From UBA5189 sp035631615 (lineage in GTDB: Bacteria > Chloroflexota > Limnocylindria > Limnocylindrales > CSP1-4), in NCBI GenBank assembly GCA_035631615.1, contig DASQIK010000027.1:1-64000 (forward strand): DNA of 64,000 nucleotides, read 5' to 3'. The translations under genes were made by a program, and so were the position numbers. Shown here in pieces: positions 1 through 8,429 of this stretch. Positions within the stretch are counted from its first letter, which is position 1. Each line of letters opens with the position of its first letter. The notes under the pieces are model-generated. The model did not search any database, was not told where the DNA came from, and saw only the letters and a program-made list of their open reading frames with translations.

Positions 1-1330
1 TGCTGTCCGCCTTCATTGCCCAGATGCACCCGCGACCGTAATCGGCGAAGAAGAAGGCGTTGTCATACGAGGCCGGGTAGGGGTTCTGGCTGCCAGCCAG
101 CTCGAAGGCTGCACCGGAGAGCGCCGAGCTGCCGATCGTGCAGCCGTCGCCGGGGACGACCGCGCTGCTGTGCGAATACGTGTAATACGGCTTCGTATCG
201 GCTCCCGGCTGGGCGTAGAGGTTCGTGCAGATGTTGAGATTCGCGTTCTCGTAGCCGCTCTGGCGACCCATCCCCTCGTAGCACGGCCAGCCGAAGTTCT
301 CGACCGTCGCGTCGGCCGGGTTCGAGATCCGGTCGATCTCCTCCCAGTCCGTCCAGCCAACATCGGCGACCCAGAGCTCGTTCGTTCCAGGGCGCACGGC
401 ATACCTGAATGGATTGCGCAGGCCGTAGGCGATGATCCGCCGGGCATTTGCGTCCGAGCTGCCGTAGAGCGGGTTGGTCGGGAGTGCCGCGCCGGTTGCG
501 GGGTCGATGCGAATGATCGTCCCATTCAGGCCGGTCGGGTCGCCGGGCGTGCGCAGGTCCTGCGAGCGGAGTGCGCCGCCCTCGGCCGTCGGCGGCGTCA
601 CGGGCGTGCCGGGCGCGGAAGGCGGATCGCCGCATGGATTGACTGGGTTGCCGGCCTGCCCGTAGTCGACCCAGTCGTAGCTCGCCCCGTCCCCGCCGCT
701 GACATAGAGCGAACCGTCCTGCCCGAACTGGAGGTCGCCCATGGAGTGGCTGGGGAACTGCTGGCACCAGTCCTCGACGAGCACCTGTTCCGGGCCGGTC
801 ATCGCGTCGCCGGCGGCCGTCAGACGCGAGACCCGGCCGCTGACCACGCAGCCGTCCGTGTTCGCGCCCGGCGGGGTCGGGCAGTTGTCGGCGCCGCCGT
901 TGACCGTGCCCCAACGCGGGGCTGGGGCGGGATCGCCGAGGATGTGGTCGTAGGTATACGCAACGTAGACGTACGGGTTGGTCGGAAACGCCGGGTCGAG
1001 GGCGAGCCCCAGGAGACCTCGGTCCCAGCCATTGAACACGTTCGTGCGGAGGTCGGCGAAGATGTGTGGCGTGGGATCGGAGAGGCTGTCGAAGACCTTG
1101 ATCAGGCCGCTCTTCTCGGCCACGAACACACGCCCGTCGGATGCGAACCGAACGGCCGTCGGGTACGTGAGGCCGGAGAACACGACCGACTCGGTGAACC
1201 CGGGCGGCAGCGTTGCTGCCGCCGCCGCTCGCGGTGGCAGGCCGATGGTCAGGCCGACGCTCAGGCTGAAGGCGAGCGCAGGAATCAGCGCGCGTCGCAG
1301 AGCGCCCTGTCGAGAGCCGTGTCTGGTCAC
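1..1330 (-). CDS. Secreted PQQ-type glucose/sorbosone dehydrogenase, C-terminus cut by window edge
   Basis: A reading frame free of stops runs from a GTG at 1330 to the left edge, about 443 codons. An AAGGG Shine-Dalgarno lies 5 nt before the GTG, and an in-frame TAG just upstream excludes a longer start. The first ~37 residues form a Sec signal peptide (basic start, hydrophobic core, then PPRAAAAA). The rest shows beta-propeller blade motifs of soluble quinoprotein glucose/sorbosone dehydrogenases: RGLLGLALDPAF, LQFGQDGSLYVSGGDG, GTIIRIDPATG and AYGLRNPFRYAVRP followed by ELWVADVG. Such proteins oxidise sugars outside the membrane, using PQQ where the cofactor is confirmed. Substrate and the end of the protein are not visible. 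No PQQ biosynthesis gene is in the window. Confidence 0.85.
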   Translation of the reverse strand, partial: MTRHGSRQGALRRALIPALAFSLSVGLTIGLPPRAAAAATLPPGFTESVVFSGLTYPTAVRFASDGRVFVAEKSGLIKVFDSLSDPTPHIFADLRTNVFNGWDRGLLGLALDPAFPTNPYVYVAYTYDHILGDPAPAPRWGTVNGGADNCPTPPGANTDGCVVSGRVSRLTAAGDAMTGPEQVLVEDWCQQFPSHSMGDLQFGQDGSLYVSGGDGASYDWVDYGQAGNPVNPCGDPPSAPGTPVTPPTAEGGALRSQDLRTPGDPTGLNGTIIRIDPATGAALPTNPLYGSSDANARRIIAYGLRNPFRYAVRPGTNELWVADVGWTDWEEIDRISNPADATVENFGWPCYEGMGRQSGYENANLNICTNLYAQPGADTKPYYTYSHSSAVVPGDGCTIGSSALSGAAFELAGSQNPYPASYDNAFFFADYGRGCIWAMKADS

Positions 1331-1528
1331 GTGGACCCTTGTGCGGATAAGTGCACGCAGATCCTAGCAACTGAGTCGGTGCGCCGGGGCACCAATCTCA
1401 TGAAAAAACGATCGGCCAGCGGTCGTGGCAGGTCGACCGGATCGTGCTCCGGACACCCCGCCCGTGGCGGCCCGCTCTGCCGCGTAGGATGGCGTCGATC
1501 CAACCGCTGCAGCGAAAGGTTCACGAGG

Positions 1529-2200
1529 ATGCCTGACGAGATCGAGCCCGCGGCCGAAACGGCAGGCACGCCAGAAGCGACCGCTGAACCGCAGGATGCG
1601 GCACCCGCCGCCCCCCTTCCTGCGGGCTACATCCATGACCCCGTGACCGGCCAGCCGCGGCCGATGACGTTCATGGAGCGGGCGCGCCACGTCGCGGGCC
1701 AGGCGGCGACGACGGCCGCCAAGGTCTCGGTCGACGTCGGGTCCCAGGCCGCGAAGGCCGCCGCGGACGTCGGCGCCAAGGCGGCGACCGCGACCGCCAC
1801 CACCATCCGCGATCCGGCCACGAAGGCCCGCGCGCAGTCGGCGTTGAAAAAGGCCAAGCGCGGCTTCACAACCGCCCTCGAGCGCATCGACCCGCGGATC
1901 CTCGCCGACGTCGTGGTCAAGGCCACGTCGCTCCAGGAGAAGGCCAACGCGAGCCTCAAGGAGCGCGGCTCGGCGTACCGGATCGGCCAGATCCAGATCG
2001 GGGCGTCGTTTCCGCCGAGCATCGTGTTCGCGATCGAGCGCGTGGATGATCCCGAGCGGATCCTCCACGATTCGACGGTCCTGCTGGCGAAGGCGGTCGA
2101 GGCAGCCCAGGAGGCCGGCGGGACGCAGGCCACGATCGTCGGGCTCGACGGGACCGAGGTCGATGCCGGCGCCCTCGCCGAGCTCGAGGACGAGGAGTAG
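1529..2200 (+). CDS. Ala/Lys-rich helical protein of unknown function
   Basis: I do not recognise this 223-residue protein. It starts at ATG 1529 with GAGG directly upstream and a TAGGAT -10-like hexamer at 1485-1490. Residues 1-45 are acidic and Pro/Ala-rich (disordered). Residues ~55-125 have alternating small and charged residues with repeats of the type AAKVSVDVG/AAKAAADVGAK, which predicts a long amphipathic helix like those of phasins or LEA-like proteins. Residues ~140-215 look like a small alpha/beta domain ending in an acidic tail. There is no signal peptide or membrane segment. It ends 10 nt before the convergent proS. Codon bias is typical of the genome, so it is very likely expressed. 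Confidence 0.75.
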   Translation: MPDEIEPAAETAGTPEATAEPQDAAPAAPLPAGYIHDPVTGQPRPMTFMERARHVAGQAATTAAKVSVDVGSQAAKAAADVGAKAATATATTIRDPATKARAQSALKKAKRGFTTALERIDPRILADVVVKATSLQEKANASLKERGSAYRIGQIQIGASFPPSIVFAIERVDDPERILHDSTVLLAKAVEAAQEAGGTQATIVGLDGTEVDAGALAELEDEE

Positions 2201-2210
2201 GCGCCGGTGA

Positions 2211-3929
2211 TCAGGCCGGGAGCGCCGCTCCGAAGCCGTCGCGCAGGTAGCCCTCGATCTCCTCGAGCGAGGCCGTCCGGCGCTCGCCGCTCGCGCGTCG
2301 GGTCAGCTCGACACCGCCTGCGCCGAGCGAGCGCGGGCTGACGGTCACGATCCAGGGCATGCCCAGCAGCTCGGCGTCGGTGAACTTGACGCCGGGCGAC
2401 TCGTCGCGGTCGTCGTACAGGATGTCGCGGCCGGCCTCGGCGGCGAGCGCATGGAGCCGCTCGGCGGTCTCGAGCACCTTCGGGTCGCGGCCGGCGGCGA
2501 TCGTGACGAGATGCGCGGCATACGGCGCGACCTCGTCCGGCCAGGCGATGCCCTTCTCGTCGTGGTGGGCCTCGACGATGCACGCCACGTTCCGCCCGAG
2601 CCCGATCCCGTACGAGCCCATGACGATCGGGTGCCGCTCGCCGTCCTCGCCGAGGTACATCGAGCCGAAGGCGTCGGTGAAGTCCGTGCCGAGCTTGAAG
2701 ATGTTGCCGACCTCGATGCCCTTGGCCAGCCGGATCGGCGAGCCGCAGCGTGGGCACGGATCGCCCTCGCGGGCGTTCGTGATCTCCGCGATGTGATCCG
2801 GCGTGTAGTCGCGCGGCACGTTGACGTTCTTCACGTGCCACCCGACCCGGTTGGCACCGGCGACGAGGTTGGGTGATCGAGCCACGAGCTCGTCGACGAC
2901 GACGATGGCATCGCGGGCGCCGAGCGGCGAGCCGTACCCGGCCTCCATGCCGCGCGCCTTGATCTCCTCGACGGTCGCGGGCCGCAGCCCGCGGCGCGCC
3001 CTGACGGTATTGACGAGCTTCGTCTCGTTGACGTCGTAGTCGCCGCGGACGATCGCGACGACGAAGCGGTCGTCGCCGGTCATGAAGAACGCCGCCTTCG
3101 CGGTCTTCGACCTGGGGATCTTCAGGAAGCTGGCGAGCGCCTCGATCGTGGTCGCGTCGGGCGTCTCGACGTCCTCCATCGGGAGCAGCGCTTCGGGCTC
3201 CGGGTCGGGCTTGCCGACGATCGCGATCTGCTGGTTGTCGGCGAAGCCGCAGTGGTCGCACAGGACGAGGGTGTCCTCGCCGTACTCGCTGACGACCATG
3301 AACTCGTGCGCGCCGGTGCCGCCCATGATCCCGACATCGGCGCCGACGGCGATCGCCTCGAGCCCGAGGCGTTTGAAGATCTTCTCGTACGCCGCGTACT
3401 GCCGCCGGTAGCTCTCGTCCAGACCTGCATAGTCGAGGTCGCAGGAGTACGCGTCCTTCATCACGAACTCGCGGACGCGGATGAGGCCGCCACGGGAGCG
3501 CGGCTCGTCGCGGAACTTGGTCTGGAAGTGGTAGACCATCATCGGCAGCTGGCGGTAGCTCTGGACGATGTCGCGGAGGAGCAGCGCGACGACCTCCTCG
3601 TGGGTCATCGCGAGCACCATGTCGCGCTCGCCCCGATCCTTGAACCGGACCAGCTCGGGCCCGATCTTCTGGTAGCGCCCGCTCTCCTTCCAAACCTCCG
3701 CAGGGTGGACGACGGGCATCTCCATCTCCTGCCCGCCGATCGCGTTCTGCTCCTCGCGGATGACCTGCTCGACGCGATCGCTGACCCGCTTGCCAAGCGG
3801 CAGCAGCGAGTAGATCCCCGATCCGAGCTGGCGAAGGTAGCCGGCACGCAGCAGCAGCTTGTGCGACGGCATCTCGGCCTCGCCGGGATCGTCGCGCAGG
3901 GTCGCGAAGAACAGCTCGCTCAGTCGCAT
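2211..3929 (-). CDS. proS: Prolyl-tRNA synthetase, bacterial type
   Basis: This 572-residue protein is a class II aminoacyl-tRNA synthetase that charges tRNA(Pro). Motif 2 is FRDEPRSRGGLIRVREF near residue 140 and motif 3 is MGSYGIGLGR near residue 440. Between them, residues ~225-380 form the YbaK-like editing insertion that clears mis-charged alanyl-tRNA(Pro), which defines the bacterial ProS type. A C-terminal anticodon-binding domain (VTIAAGRDP to the end) is complete. It lacks a clear Shine-Dalgarno, but TACCAT sits 9 nt upstream of the ATG, suggesting a leaderless mRNA divergent from the phosphate permease. Confidence 0.97.
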   Translation of the reverse strand: MRLSELFFATLRDDPGEAEMPSHKLLLRAGYLRQLGSGIYSLLPLGKRVSDRVEQVIREEQNAIGGQEMEMPVVHPAEVWKESGRYQKIGPELVRFKDRGERDMVLAMTHEEVVALLLRDIVQSYRQLPMMVYHFQTKFRDEPRSRGGLIRVREFVMKDAYSCDLDYAGLDESYRRQYAAYEKIFKRLGLEAIAVGADVGIMGGTGAHEFMVVSEYGEDTLVLCDHCGFADNQQIAIVGKPDPEPEALLPMEDVETPDATTIEALASFLKIPRSKTAKAAFFMTGDDRFVVAIVRGDYDVNETKLVNTVRARRGLRPATVEEIKARGMEAGYGSPLGARDAIVVVDELVARSPNLVAGANRVGWHVKNVNVPRDYTPDHIAEITNAREGDPCPRCGSPIRLAKGIEVGNIFKLGTDFTDAFGSMYLGEDGERHPIVMGSYGIGLGRNVACIVEAHHDEKGIAWPDEVAPYAAHLVTIAAGRDPKVLETAERLHALAAEAGRDILYDDRDESPGVKFTDAELLGMPWIVTVSPRSLGAGGVELTRRASGERRTASLEEIEGYLRDGFGAALPA

Positions 3930-3938
3930 GGGAGGCGA

Positions 3939-3994
3939 ATGGTACGGGTCGGCGAACGGATCGGCCGACTGGCGCGATGAAGGCTTGCTAGCCT
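3939..3994. promoter_or_regulatory. Back-to-back -10 elements for proS and the PiT permease
   Basis: On the minus strand TACCAT (3939-3944) lies 9 nt before the proS ATG. On the plus strand TAGCCT (3989-3994) lies 6 nt before the permease GTG. Neither start has a convincing Shine-Dalgarno, so both transcripts may begin at or next to the start codon. No strong -35 is visible for either. Confidence 0.5.
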
Positions 3995-4000
3995 CTCGGC

Positions 4001-5005
4001 GTGCCCAGTGGCTTCACCCTGCTCCTGATCCTGGTCCTGGTCCTCGCCGTCGTCTTCGATTACGTCAATGGCTTCCACGACACGGCGAACGCGATCGCGA
4101 CCTCGGTGTCGACCCGGGCGCTTCGGCCGAGCCACGCGATCCTCATGTCGGCGACGGCGAACTTTCTCGGCGCGCTGACCGGCACCTCGGTCGCGACGAC
4201 CATCGCGAAGGGAATCGCGACCACGCCGACGGGCGACGCGGGCCAGATCGTCGTGTGCGCGGCCCTGGTCGGCGCCATCGCCTGGAACCTGCTCACGTGG
4301 CGACTCGGCATCCCGTCGTCGTCGAGCCATGCCTTGATCGGCGGGCTCATCGGAGCCGCGATCGCTGCCGCCGGCGTCGGCTCGCTGAACCTGCCCGGCA
4401 TCTATGACAAGGTCATCTTCCCGCTCATCGCCTCGCCGATCCTGGGGGTGCTCGTCGGCTTCGGGCTGATGCTCGTCCTCCTGAACCTTTTCCGACGGGC
4501 GCACCCGAAGCGCATCAATGACCGCTTTCGGAGGCTGCAGCTCGTGTCCGCTGCATTCATGGCGTTCAGCCACGGCTCGAATGACGCCCAGAAGACGATG
4601 GGCATCGTCACCCTCGCCCTGGTCGCCGGCGGGATCATTCCCGAGCCCGTCGTGCCGCTGTGGGTGATTCTCCTCGCGGCGACAGCGATGTCCCTCGGGA
4701 CCGCGGCAGGTGGCTGGCGGATCATCCGGACGATGGGCCAGCGCGTCGTCAAGCTCGATCCCGTCCACGGCTTCGCGGCGGAGACGACCTCGGCGACGAT
4801 CATCCTCGGCGCGTCGCACTTCGGAATGCCGGTCTCGACGACGCACGTGATCTCCTCGGCGATCATCGGCGTCGGGGCGAGCGATCGGTTCTCGGCGGTC
4901 CGCTGGGGCGTCGCCGGCAACATCGTGACGGCGTGGGTGCTCACGCTCCCGGCCTCTGCCGCCGTGGCGTGGCTGTCGTGGGAGATCCTCAGCCGAATCC
5001 TGTAA
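4001..5005 (+). CDS. pit: PiT-family inorganic phosphate permease
   Basis: A 334-residue polytopic membrane protein with the two inverted PiT repeats. The first carries DYVNGFHDTANAIATSVSTR near residue 22 and the second carries FSHGSNDAQKTMGIV near residue 195; these GxNDxxxT-type motifs are the family signature. About ten hydrophobic segments are visible. Members import metal-phosphate complexes with H+ or Na+. The GTG start at 4001 places the first membrane helix right at the N-terminus and follows a TAGCCT element by 6 nt. No PhoU-like partner gene is adjacent. The gene end overlaps the convergent small ORF by 17 nt. Confidence 0.95.
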   Translation: MPSGFTLLLILVLVLAVVFDYVNGFHDTANAIATSVSTRALRPSHAILMSATANFLGALTGTSVATTIAKGIATTPTGDAGQIVVCAALVGAIAWNLLTWRLGIPSSSSHALIGGLIGAAIAAAGVGSLNLPGIYDKVIFPLIASPILGVLVGFGLMLVLLNLFRRAHPKRINDRFRRLQLVSAAFMAFSHGSNDAQKTMGIVTLALVAGGIIPEPVVPLWVILLAATAMSLGTAAGGWRIIRTMGQRVVKLDPVHGFAAETTSATIILGASHFGMPVSTTHVISSAIIGVGASDRFSAVRWGVAGNIVTAWVLTLPASAAVAWLSWEILSRIL

Positions 5006-5354
5006 CGACCGCGAGGCGCGACCGCTGGCGGCTCCGCGGCCCGAGCTCACCCGCCCGCCGCTGCGCGAGGCGCAGCCACACGATCGCATATGCGAGCCGC
5101 ACGACCGAGCCGTGTCGCGACTCGCGCTCCCACGAGGACGCGAGCGCGATCCGCGACCGGATGGGCGCGAGCTGGCCGACGATCGTGTCCACCGCGGCAC
5201 GATGGCTCGGGCGCTGCCAGAGGAGCGGCTCGGCGAGCTCGCCGGCGCGGACCCGGAGGAGGCGGGCCACCTCGACGTCGAGCTCGCGAGCTGCATCCCA
5301 AGACGCCGTCGGGATCGGACCCTCACGTCGGATCGCGATCTCGTCCGCCGTCAT
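4989..5354 (-). CDS. Small hypothetical protein downstream of the response regulator
   Basis: I do not recognise this ~121-residue protein. It would start at ATG 5354 (a TTG at 5381 is the alternative). It is soluble and Arg/Ala-rich with several predicted helices, such as AARELDVEVARLLRVRAGEL and HRAAVDTIVGQLAPIRSRIA. It lies 78 nt after the regulator gene on the same strand and overlaps the convergent phosphate permease by 17 nt. Its codon pattern looks coding, but no domain or motif supports a role. Confidence 0.45.
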   Translation of the reverse strand: MTADEIAIRREGPIPTASWDAARELDVEVARLLRVRAGELAEPLLWQRPSHRAAVDTIVGQLAPIRSRIALASSWERESRHGSVVRLAYAIVWLRLAQRRAGELGPRSRQRSRLAVVTGFG

Positions 5355-5432
5355 GCCCGCAGCGTCGCGAGCGTCGGTCAACGCGGCGTGTTCAGCCCGT
5401 CAACGTGCGTGCTGCGTTTGCCGTCTGCCAGG

Positions 5433-6122
5433 TCACGCGGGCCGGCGAAGCACGTAACCGACGCCGCGGACCGTCTGGATGATCGATGGCCGTGTCGGCG
5501 CGGCCTCGATCGCCGTTCGGAGCCAGTGGACGTGGACGTCGACCGTGCGCGTCTCGCCCGGGTAGTCGTAGCCCCAGACCTGCTCGAGCAGCTGGTCGCG
5601 GCTCACGACCTGCCCCGGATGCCGCAGCAGGAACGCGAGCAGCTCGAACACCTTCGGCTTGACCGGCACCTCGGCGCCATCGCGCAGCACGCGATGGCCC
5701 GCGAGGTCCACCTTCACCGGGCCGAGATCGACGAGCGGCGGCAGCGGCGTCCCGAGCGACTCGCCGCGTCGGAGCACCGCCCGGATCCGCGCCGACAGCT
5801 CGCGCAGGCTGAACGGCTTGGTGACGTAGTCATCGGCGCCGAGCTCCAGCCCGACGACCTTGTCGACCTCCGCATCGCGGGCGGTGAGCATCACGATCGG
5901 CGCCGACGACTCGGTCCGGATGAGCCGGGCGACCTCGAGGCCGGACAGCTCGGGCAGCATCAGGTCGAGCAGCACGAGATCCGGGTGCGAGGCGCGGAAC
6001 CGCGTCAGCGCGGCGCGACCGTCGGCGGCCTGGACGACCTGGTAGCCCTCGGCCTCGAGCGCCTCGGCAAGGGTCTCCCGCAACGTCGGTTCGTCCTCGA
6101 CGACGAGGATCGTACGTGCCAC
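5433..6122 (-). CDS. OmpR/PhoB-family response regulator (orphan)
   Basis: This protein of ~229 residues has an N-terminal receiver domain and a C-terminal winged-helix DNA-binding domain. The receiver shows the acidic pair in VVEDEPTL, the phosphoacceptor aspartate in LVLLDLMLPELSG, the Thr in MLTARD and the Lys in VTKPF. The output domain contains the typical ELLAFLLRHPGQVVSRDQLL and a C-terminal hairpin ending RGVGYVLRR. I chose GTG 6122 because the receiver begins two residues later; an ATG at 6143 would add seven residues. No histidine kinase is in the window. The upstream region carries four copies of a CCAGATTCCAC-type motif that could be its own binding site. Confidence 0.9.
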   Translation of the reverse strand: MARTILVVEDEPTLRETLAEALEAEGYQVVQAADGRAALTRFRASHPDLVLLDLMLPELSGLEVARLIRTESSAPIVMLTARDAEVDKVVGLELGADDYVTKPFSLRELSARIRAVLRRGESLGTPLPPLVDLGPVKVDLAGHRVLRDGAEVPVKPKVFELLAFLLRHPGQVVSRDQLLEQVWGYDYPGETRTVDVHVHWLRTAIEAAPTRPSIIQTVRGVGYVLRRPA

Positions 6123-6199
6123 CTGTCCGAGGATACGGAGCATTGTTAACGCCGAATTGGCCGAGGCTTCGTTTTCGGTTCGGGTGCGGGCGTTTCCTG

Positions 6200-6370
6200 C
6201 CAGATTCCACTCGGGGTAGAGCTCGGCGCGGTTCAACCGTGCCCGGCGAGTATGCCCTGCCACGTCCGTGCGGGAACCGGCCGCATGATCCTGCCGGATT
6301 CCACTGAGGCTGGAATCTGGCGACTTTGGCGACCGCGAGCGAGCCTAACGCTACCCAGCGTGGAATCTGG
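6200..6370. repeat. Four copies of a CCAGATTCCAC motif upstream of the response regulator
   Basis: Copies are at 6200-6210 (CCAGATTCCAC), 6294-6304 (CCGGATTCCAC), 6310-6320 (reverse, CTGGAATCTGG) and 6360-6370 (reverse, GTGGAATCTGG). The two forward copies extend to a 14-nt direct repeat beginning CTGCC with one mismatch. The inner forward and reverse copies form an inverted repeat with 10-11 bp arms and a 7-nt spacer. The remainder of the 289-nt gap shows no gene. Confidence 0.6.
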
Positions 6371-6411
6371 GTTGCCATGGAGGCGCGCTCGGGGAGGCGA
6401 TGACGGGCGAG

Positions 6412-6822
6412 TCAGCCCTTGCGCGGCTCCATGTAGTACTCGGTGAACGAGCTGCACTTGCCGTCCTCGGCGAACTCGAGCAGCCAGTTGTTGTAGTACA
6501 TGCGCGCCACCTTGGAGCGCGTTGCGTCGGTCCAGTACGTGCACGTCCCGACTGCGACAGCACGATTGCCGTTGCCGACGAACGGGTGCAGGTCGCCGGC
6601 GAAGGTGCCCGGCTTGTCGCGAGCGCTTGCGTCGCCACCGGGGTTCAGCCACGCTTCGACGATCACGGCCCGGCCGACCTCGGGATCGTCCGCGGGGTGC
6701 CAGCGGTACTCGGCGTCCTCGGTGAAGAGGTCGGCGACATCGTTCGGGTCGTAGGTCTCCCAGGCATGCAGGTATGCCGCGATCCAGGCCGAAACGGACG
6801 CGTGGGTCACGTGGTGCGACAT
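6412..6822 (-). CDS. SnoaL/NTF2-like domain protein
   Basis: A 136-residue protein starting at ATG 6822, with GGGAGGA about 9 nt upstream. The sequence AWIAAYLHAWETYDPNDVADLFTEDAEYRWHP followed by GRAVIVEAW is the usual opening of the SnoaL/NTF2 cone fold, where an N-terminal helix pair leads to a beta-sheet pocket. The late segment YYNNWLLEFAEDGKCSSFTEYYMEP is the typical strand pair closing the pocket. Family members are small ketosteroid-isomerase-like enzymes or ligand-binding domains; the function here is not predictable. It lies 16 nt downstream of gltX on the same strand, so it is probably co-transcribed. Confidence 0.8.
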   Translation of the reverse strand: MSHHVTHASVSAWIAAYLHAWETYDPNDVADLFTEDAEYRWHPADDPEVGRAVIVEAWLNPGGDASARDKPGTFAGDLHPFVGNGNRAVAVGTCTYWTDATRSKVARMYYNNWLLEFAEDGKCSSFTEYYMEPRKG

Positions 6823-6838
6823 CAGCCGGGTCCTCCCT

Positions 6839-8326
6839 TCAGGCGAGCGTGGCGATGGCCGCGTCGAGCCGCTCCAGGACCCGGTCGCGCCCGAGCGCGA
6901 CCAGCGAGTCGAACAGGGGCGGCGTGGCGGTTCGCCCGGTGACGGCGACACGGATCGCCATGAACAGGTCGCCGGCCTTCCAGCCGTTCGACTCGGCGAG
7001 CGCGCGCATCGGCGGCTCCAGCTCGTCCGCCTCGAACGTGACCGGTCCGACGGAGCCATCGATCGTTTGGCGCGCCGCCCGCAGGCCGGCGAGCGCGGTC
7101 GCCCGATCCCAGCGCTTCGGCACGAGGAGGGCCGCGTCGATCGACACGCGGTCCTGCCACAGGAACCCGACCAGGTCGCCTGCCGAGGCGAGGGTCGGCA
7201 ACCGCTCCTGGATGATCGGGATCAGCGGCCGGAGCTCCTCGGGCGTCGGGACGCGGTCGATGCGGCCGGCCTGACGGTCGGCGTCGAGGAACGGCAGGAG
7301 CCGTTCGATGAGGTCCTCGGGCTCGAGTCTCCGGATCCACTGGCCGTTCAGCCATTCGAGTCGCTCTCGGTCGAAGACGGCGCCGCCCTTCTGGACGTGC
7401 TCCAGGGAGAAGCGGCCCGCGATGTCGTCGAGCGAGAGGATCTCCTCCTCGGTGCCGGTGGACCAGCCGAGGAGCGACAGGAAGTTCACCAGCGCCTCCG
7501 GCAGGAAGCCCTGCGCGCGGTAGTCGGCGACCGCGGTCTGGCTCTTGCGCTTGCTCATCTTGGTGCGATCCGGGTTGAGGATGAGCGGCAGGTGGGCGAA
7601 CCGCGGGATCGCGTAGCCGAGCGCCTCGAACAGCAGGATGTGCTTCGGGGTGTTCGAGATGTGGTCCTCGCCCCGGATGATGTCGGTCATCGCCATCTTC
7701 GCGTCGTCGACGACGACCGCGAAGTGGTACAGCGGCGAGCCGTCGCTACGGACGATCAGGAAGTCGCCGCCGATGTTGGCGGTGTCGAACTCGACGTGGC
7801 CCCGGACGAGGTCGCGCCACGCCACCACGCCCGGCTTGACGCGGAAGCGGATCGCCGGGCGCCTGCCGGCAGCCTCACGCTCGGCGCGCTCCTCGCGCGT
7901 GAGATTCGCGCAGCGACCGACGTAGTGGGGTGCCTCGTGGGCCGCCTCCTGGGCCCTGCGATCGGCATCGAGCTCCTCGGGCGTGCAGTAGCACGGGTAT
8001 GCGAGGTCTCGAGCGAGGAGGTCCTTCGCGGCGGCGACATGATCGGCGGTGCGCTGCATCTGGCGGTACGGCGCGTATGGCCCGCGATCCTCGCCGCCGG
8101 CGCTGTCCGGCCCCTCGTCCCAGCTGATCCCGAGCCAGTGGATGTTCTCGAGGATGTCCGCCTCGAACGCGACGGTGTTGCGCGCGACATCCGTGTCCTC
8201 GAGCCGAAGGACGAAGGTGCCGCCGGTTCGGCGCGCATACAGGTAGTTGAAGAGGGCGGTTCGCGCGGTCCCGATATGCAGCGGCCCGGTCGGGCTCGGG
8301 GCAATGCGGACACGGGGTGCGGGCAT
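6839..8326 (-). CDS. gltX: Glutamyl-tRNA synthetase
   Basis: A 495-residue class I aminoacyl-tRNA synthetase of normal bacterial length. The HIGH-type signature is PTGPLHIGTART (residues ~12-23) and the KMSKR signature is TKMSKRKS near residue 255. The cysteine-containing segment YPCYCTPEEL, characteristic of GluRS, is present. The C-terminal anticodon-binding region runs to ...ERLDAAIATLA. Whether it is discriminating or also charges tRNA(Gln) cannot be judged; no GatCAB genes are in the window. The ATG has no Shine-Dalgarno but follows TAGGCT by 7 nt. Confidence 0.97.
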   Translation of the reverse strand: MPAPRVRIAPSPTGPLHIGTARTALFNYLYARRTGGTFVLRLEDTDVARNTVAFEADILENIHWLGISWDEGPDSAGGEDRGPYAPYRQMQRTADHVAAAKDLLARDLAYPCYCTPEELDADRRAQEAAHEAPHYVGRCANLTREERAEREAAGRRPAIRFRVKPGVVAWRDLVRGHVEFDTANIGGDFLIVRSDGSPLYHFAVVVDDAKMAMTDIIRGEDHISNTPKHILLFEALGYAIPRFAHLPLILNPDRTKMSKRKSQTAVADYRAQGFLPEALVNFLSLLGWSTGTEEEILSLDDIAGRFSLEHVQKGGAVFDRERLEWLNGQWIRRLEPEDLIERLLPFLDADRQAGRIDRVPTPEELRPLIPIIQERLPTLASAGDLVGFLWQDRVSIDAALLVPKRWDRATALAGLRAARQTIDGSVGPVTFEADELEPPMRALAESNGWKAGDLFMAIRVAVTGRTATPPLFDSLVALGRDRVLERLDAAIATLA

Positions 8327-8333
8327 GCCCGCC

Positions 8334-8339
8334 AGCCTA
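8334..8339 (-). promoter_or_regulatory. gltX: -10-like hexamer of gltX
   Basis: TAGGCT on the minus strand, 7 nt upstream of the gltX ATG, which suggests a leaderless or near-leaderless transcript. Confidence 0.45.
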
Positions 8340-8429
8340 CCAGATAACCCCTGCTCGGTGGAGAGCCGGTTACGGGAATGATGTCGGCAGCGACCTCATG
8401 CCCACGACGCGCACGAGGGTGGCGCGTGG

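Noticed and set aside
63..1370. 435-codon open frame at the left edge
   Set aside because: The overlapping frame from GTG 1330 encodes a signal peptide and quinoprotein motifs; this one is a shadow.
1627..3693. 688-codon open frame over proS
   Set aside because: Arg-rich out-of-frame shadow of proS and of the neighbouring 1529-2200 gene.
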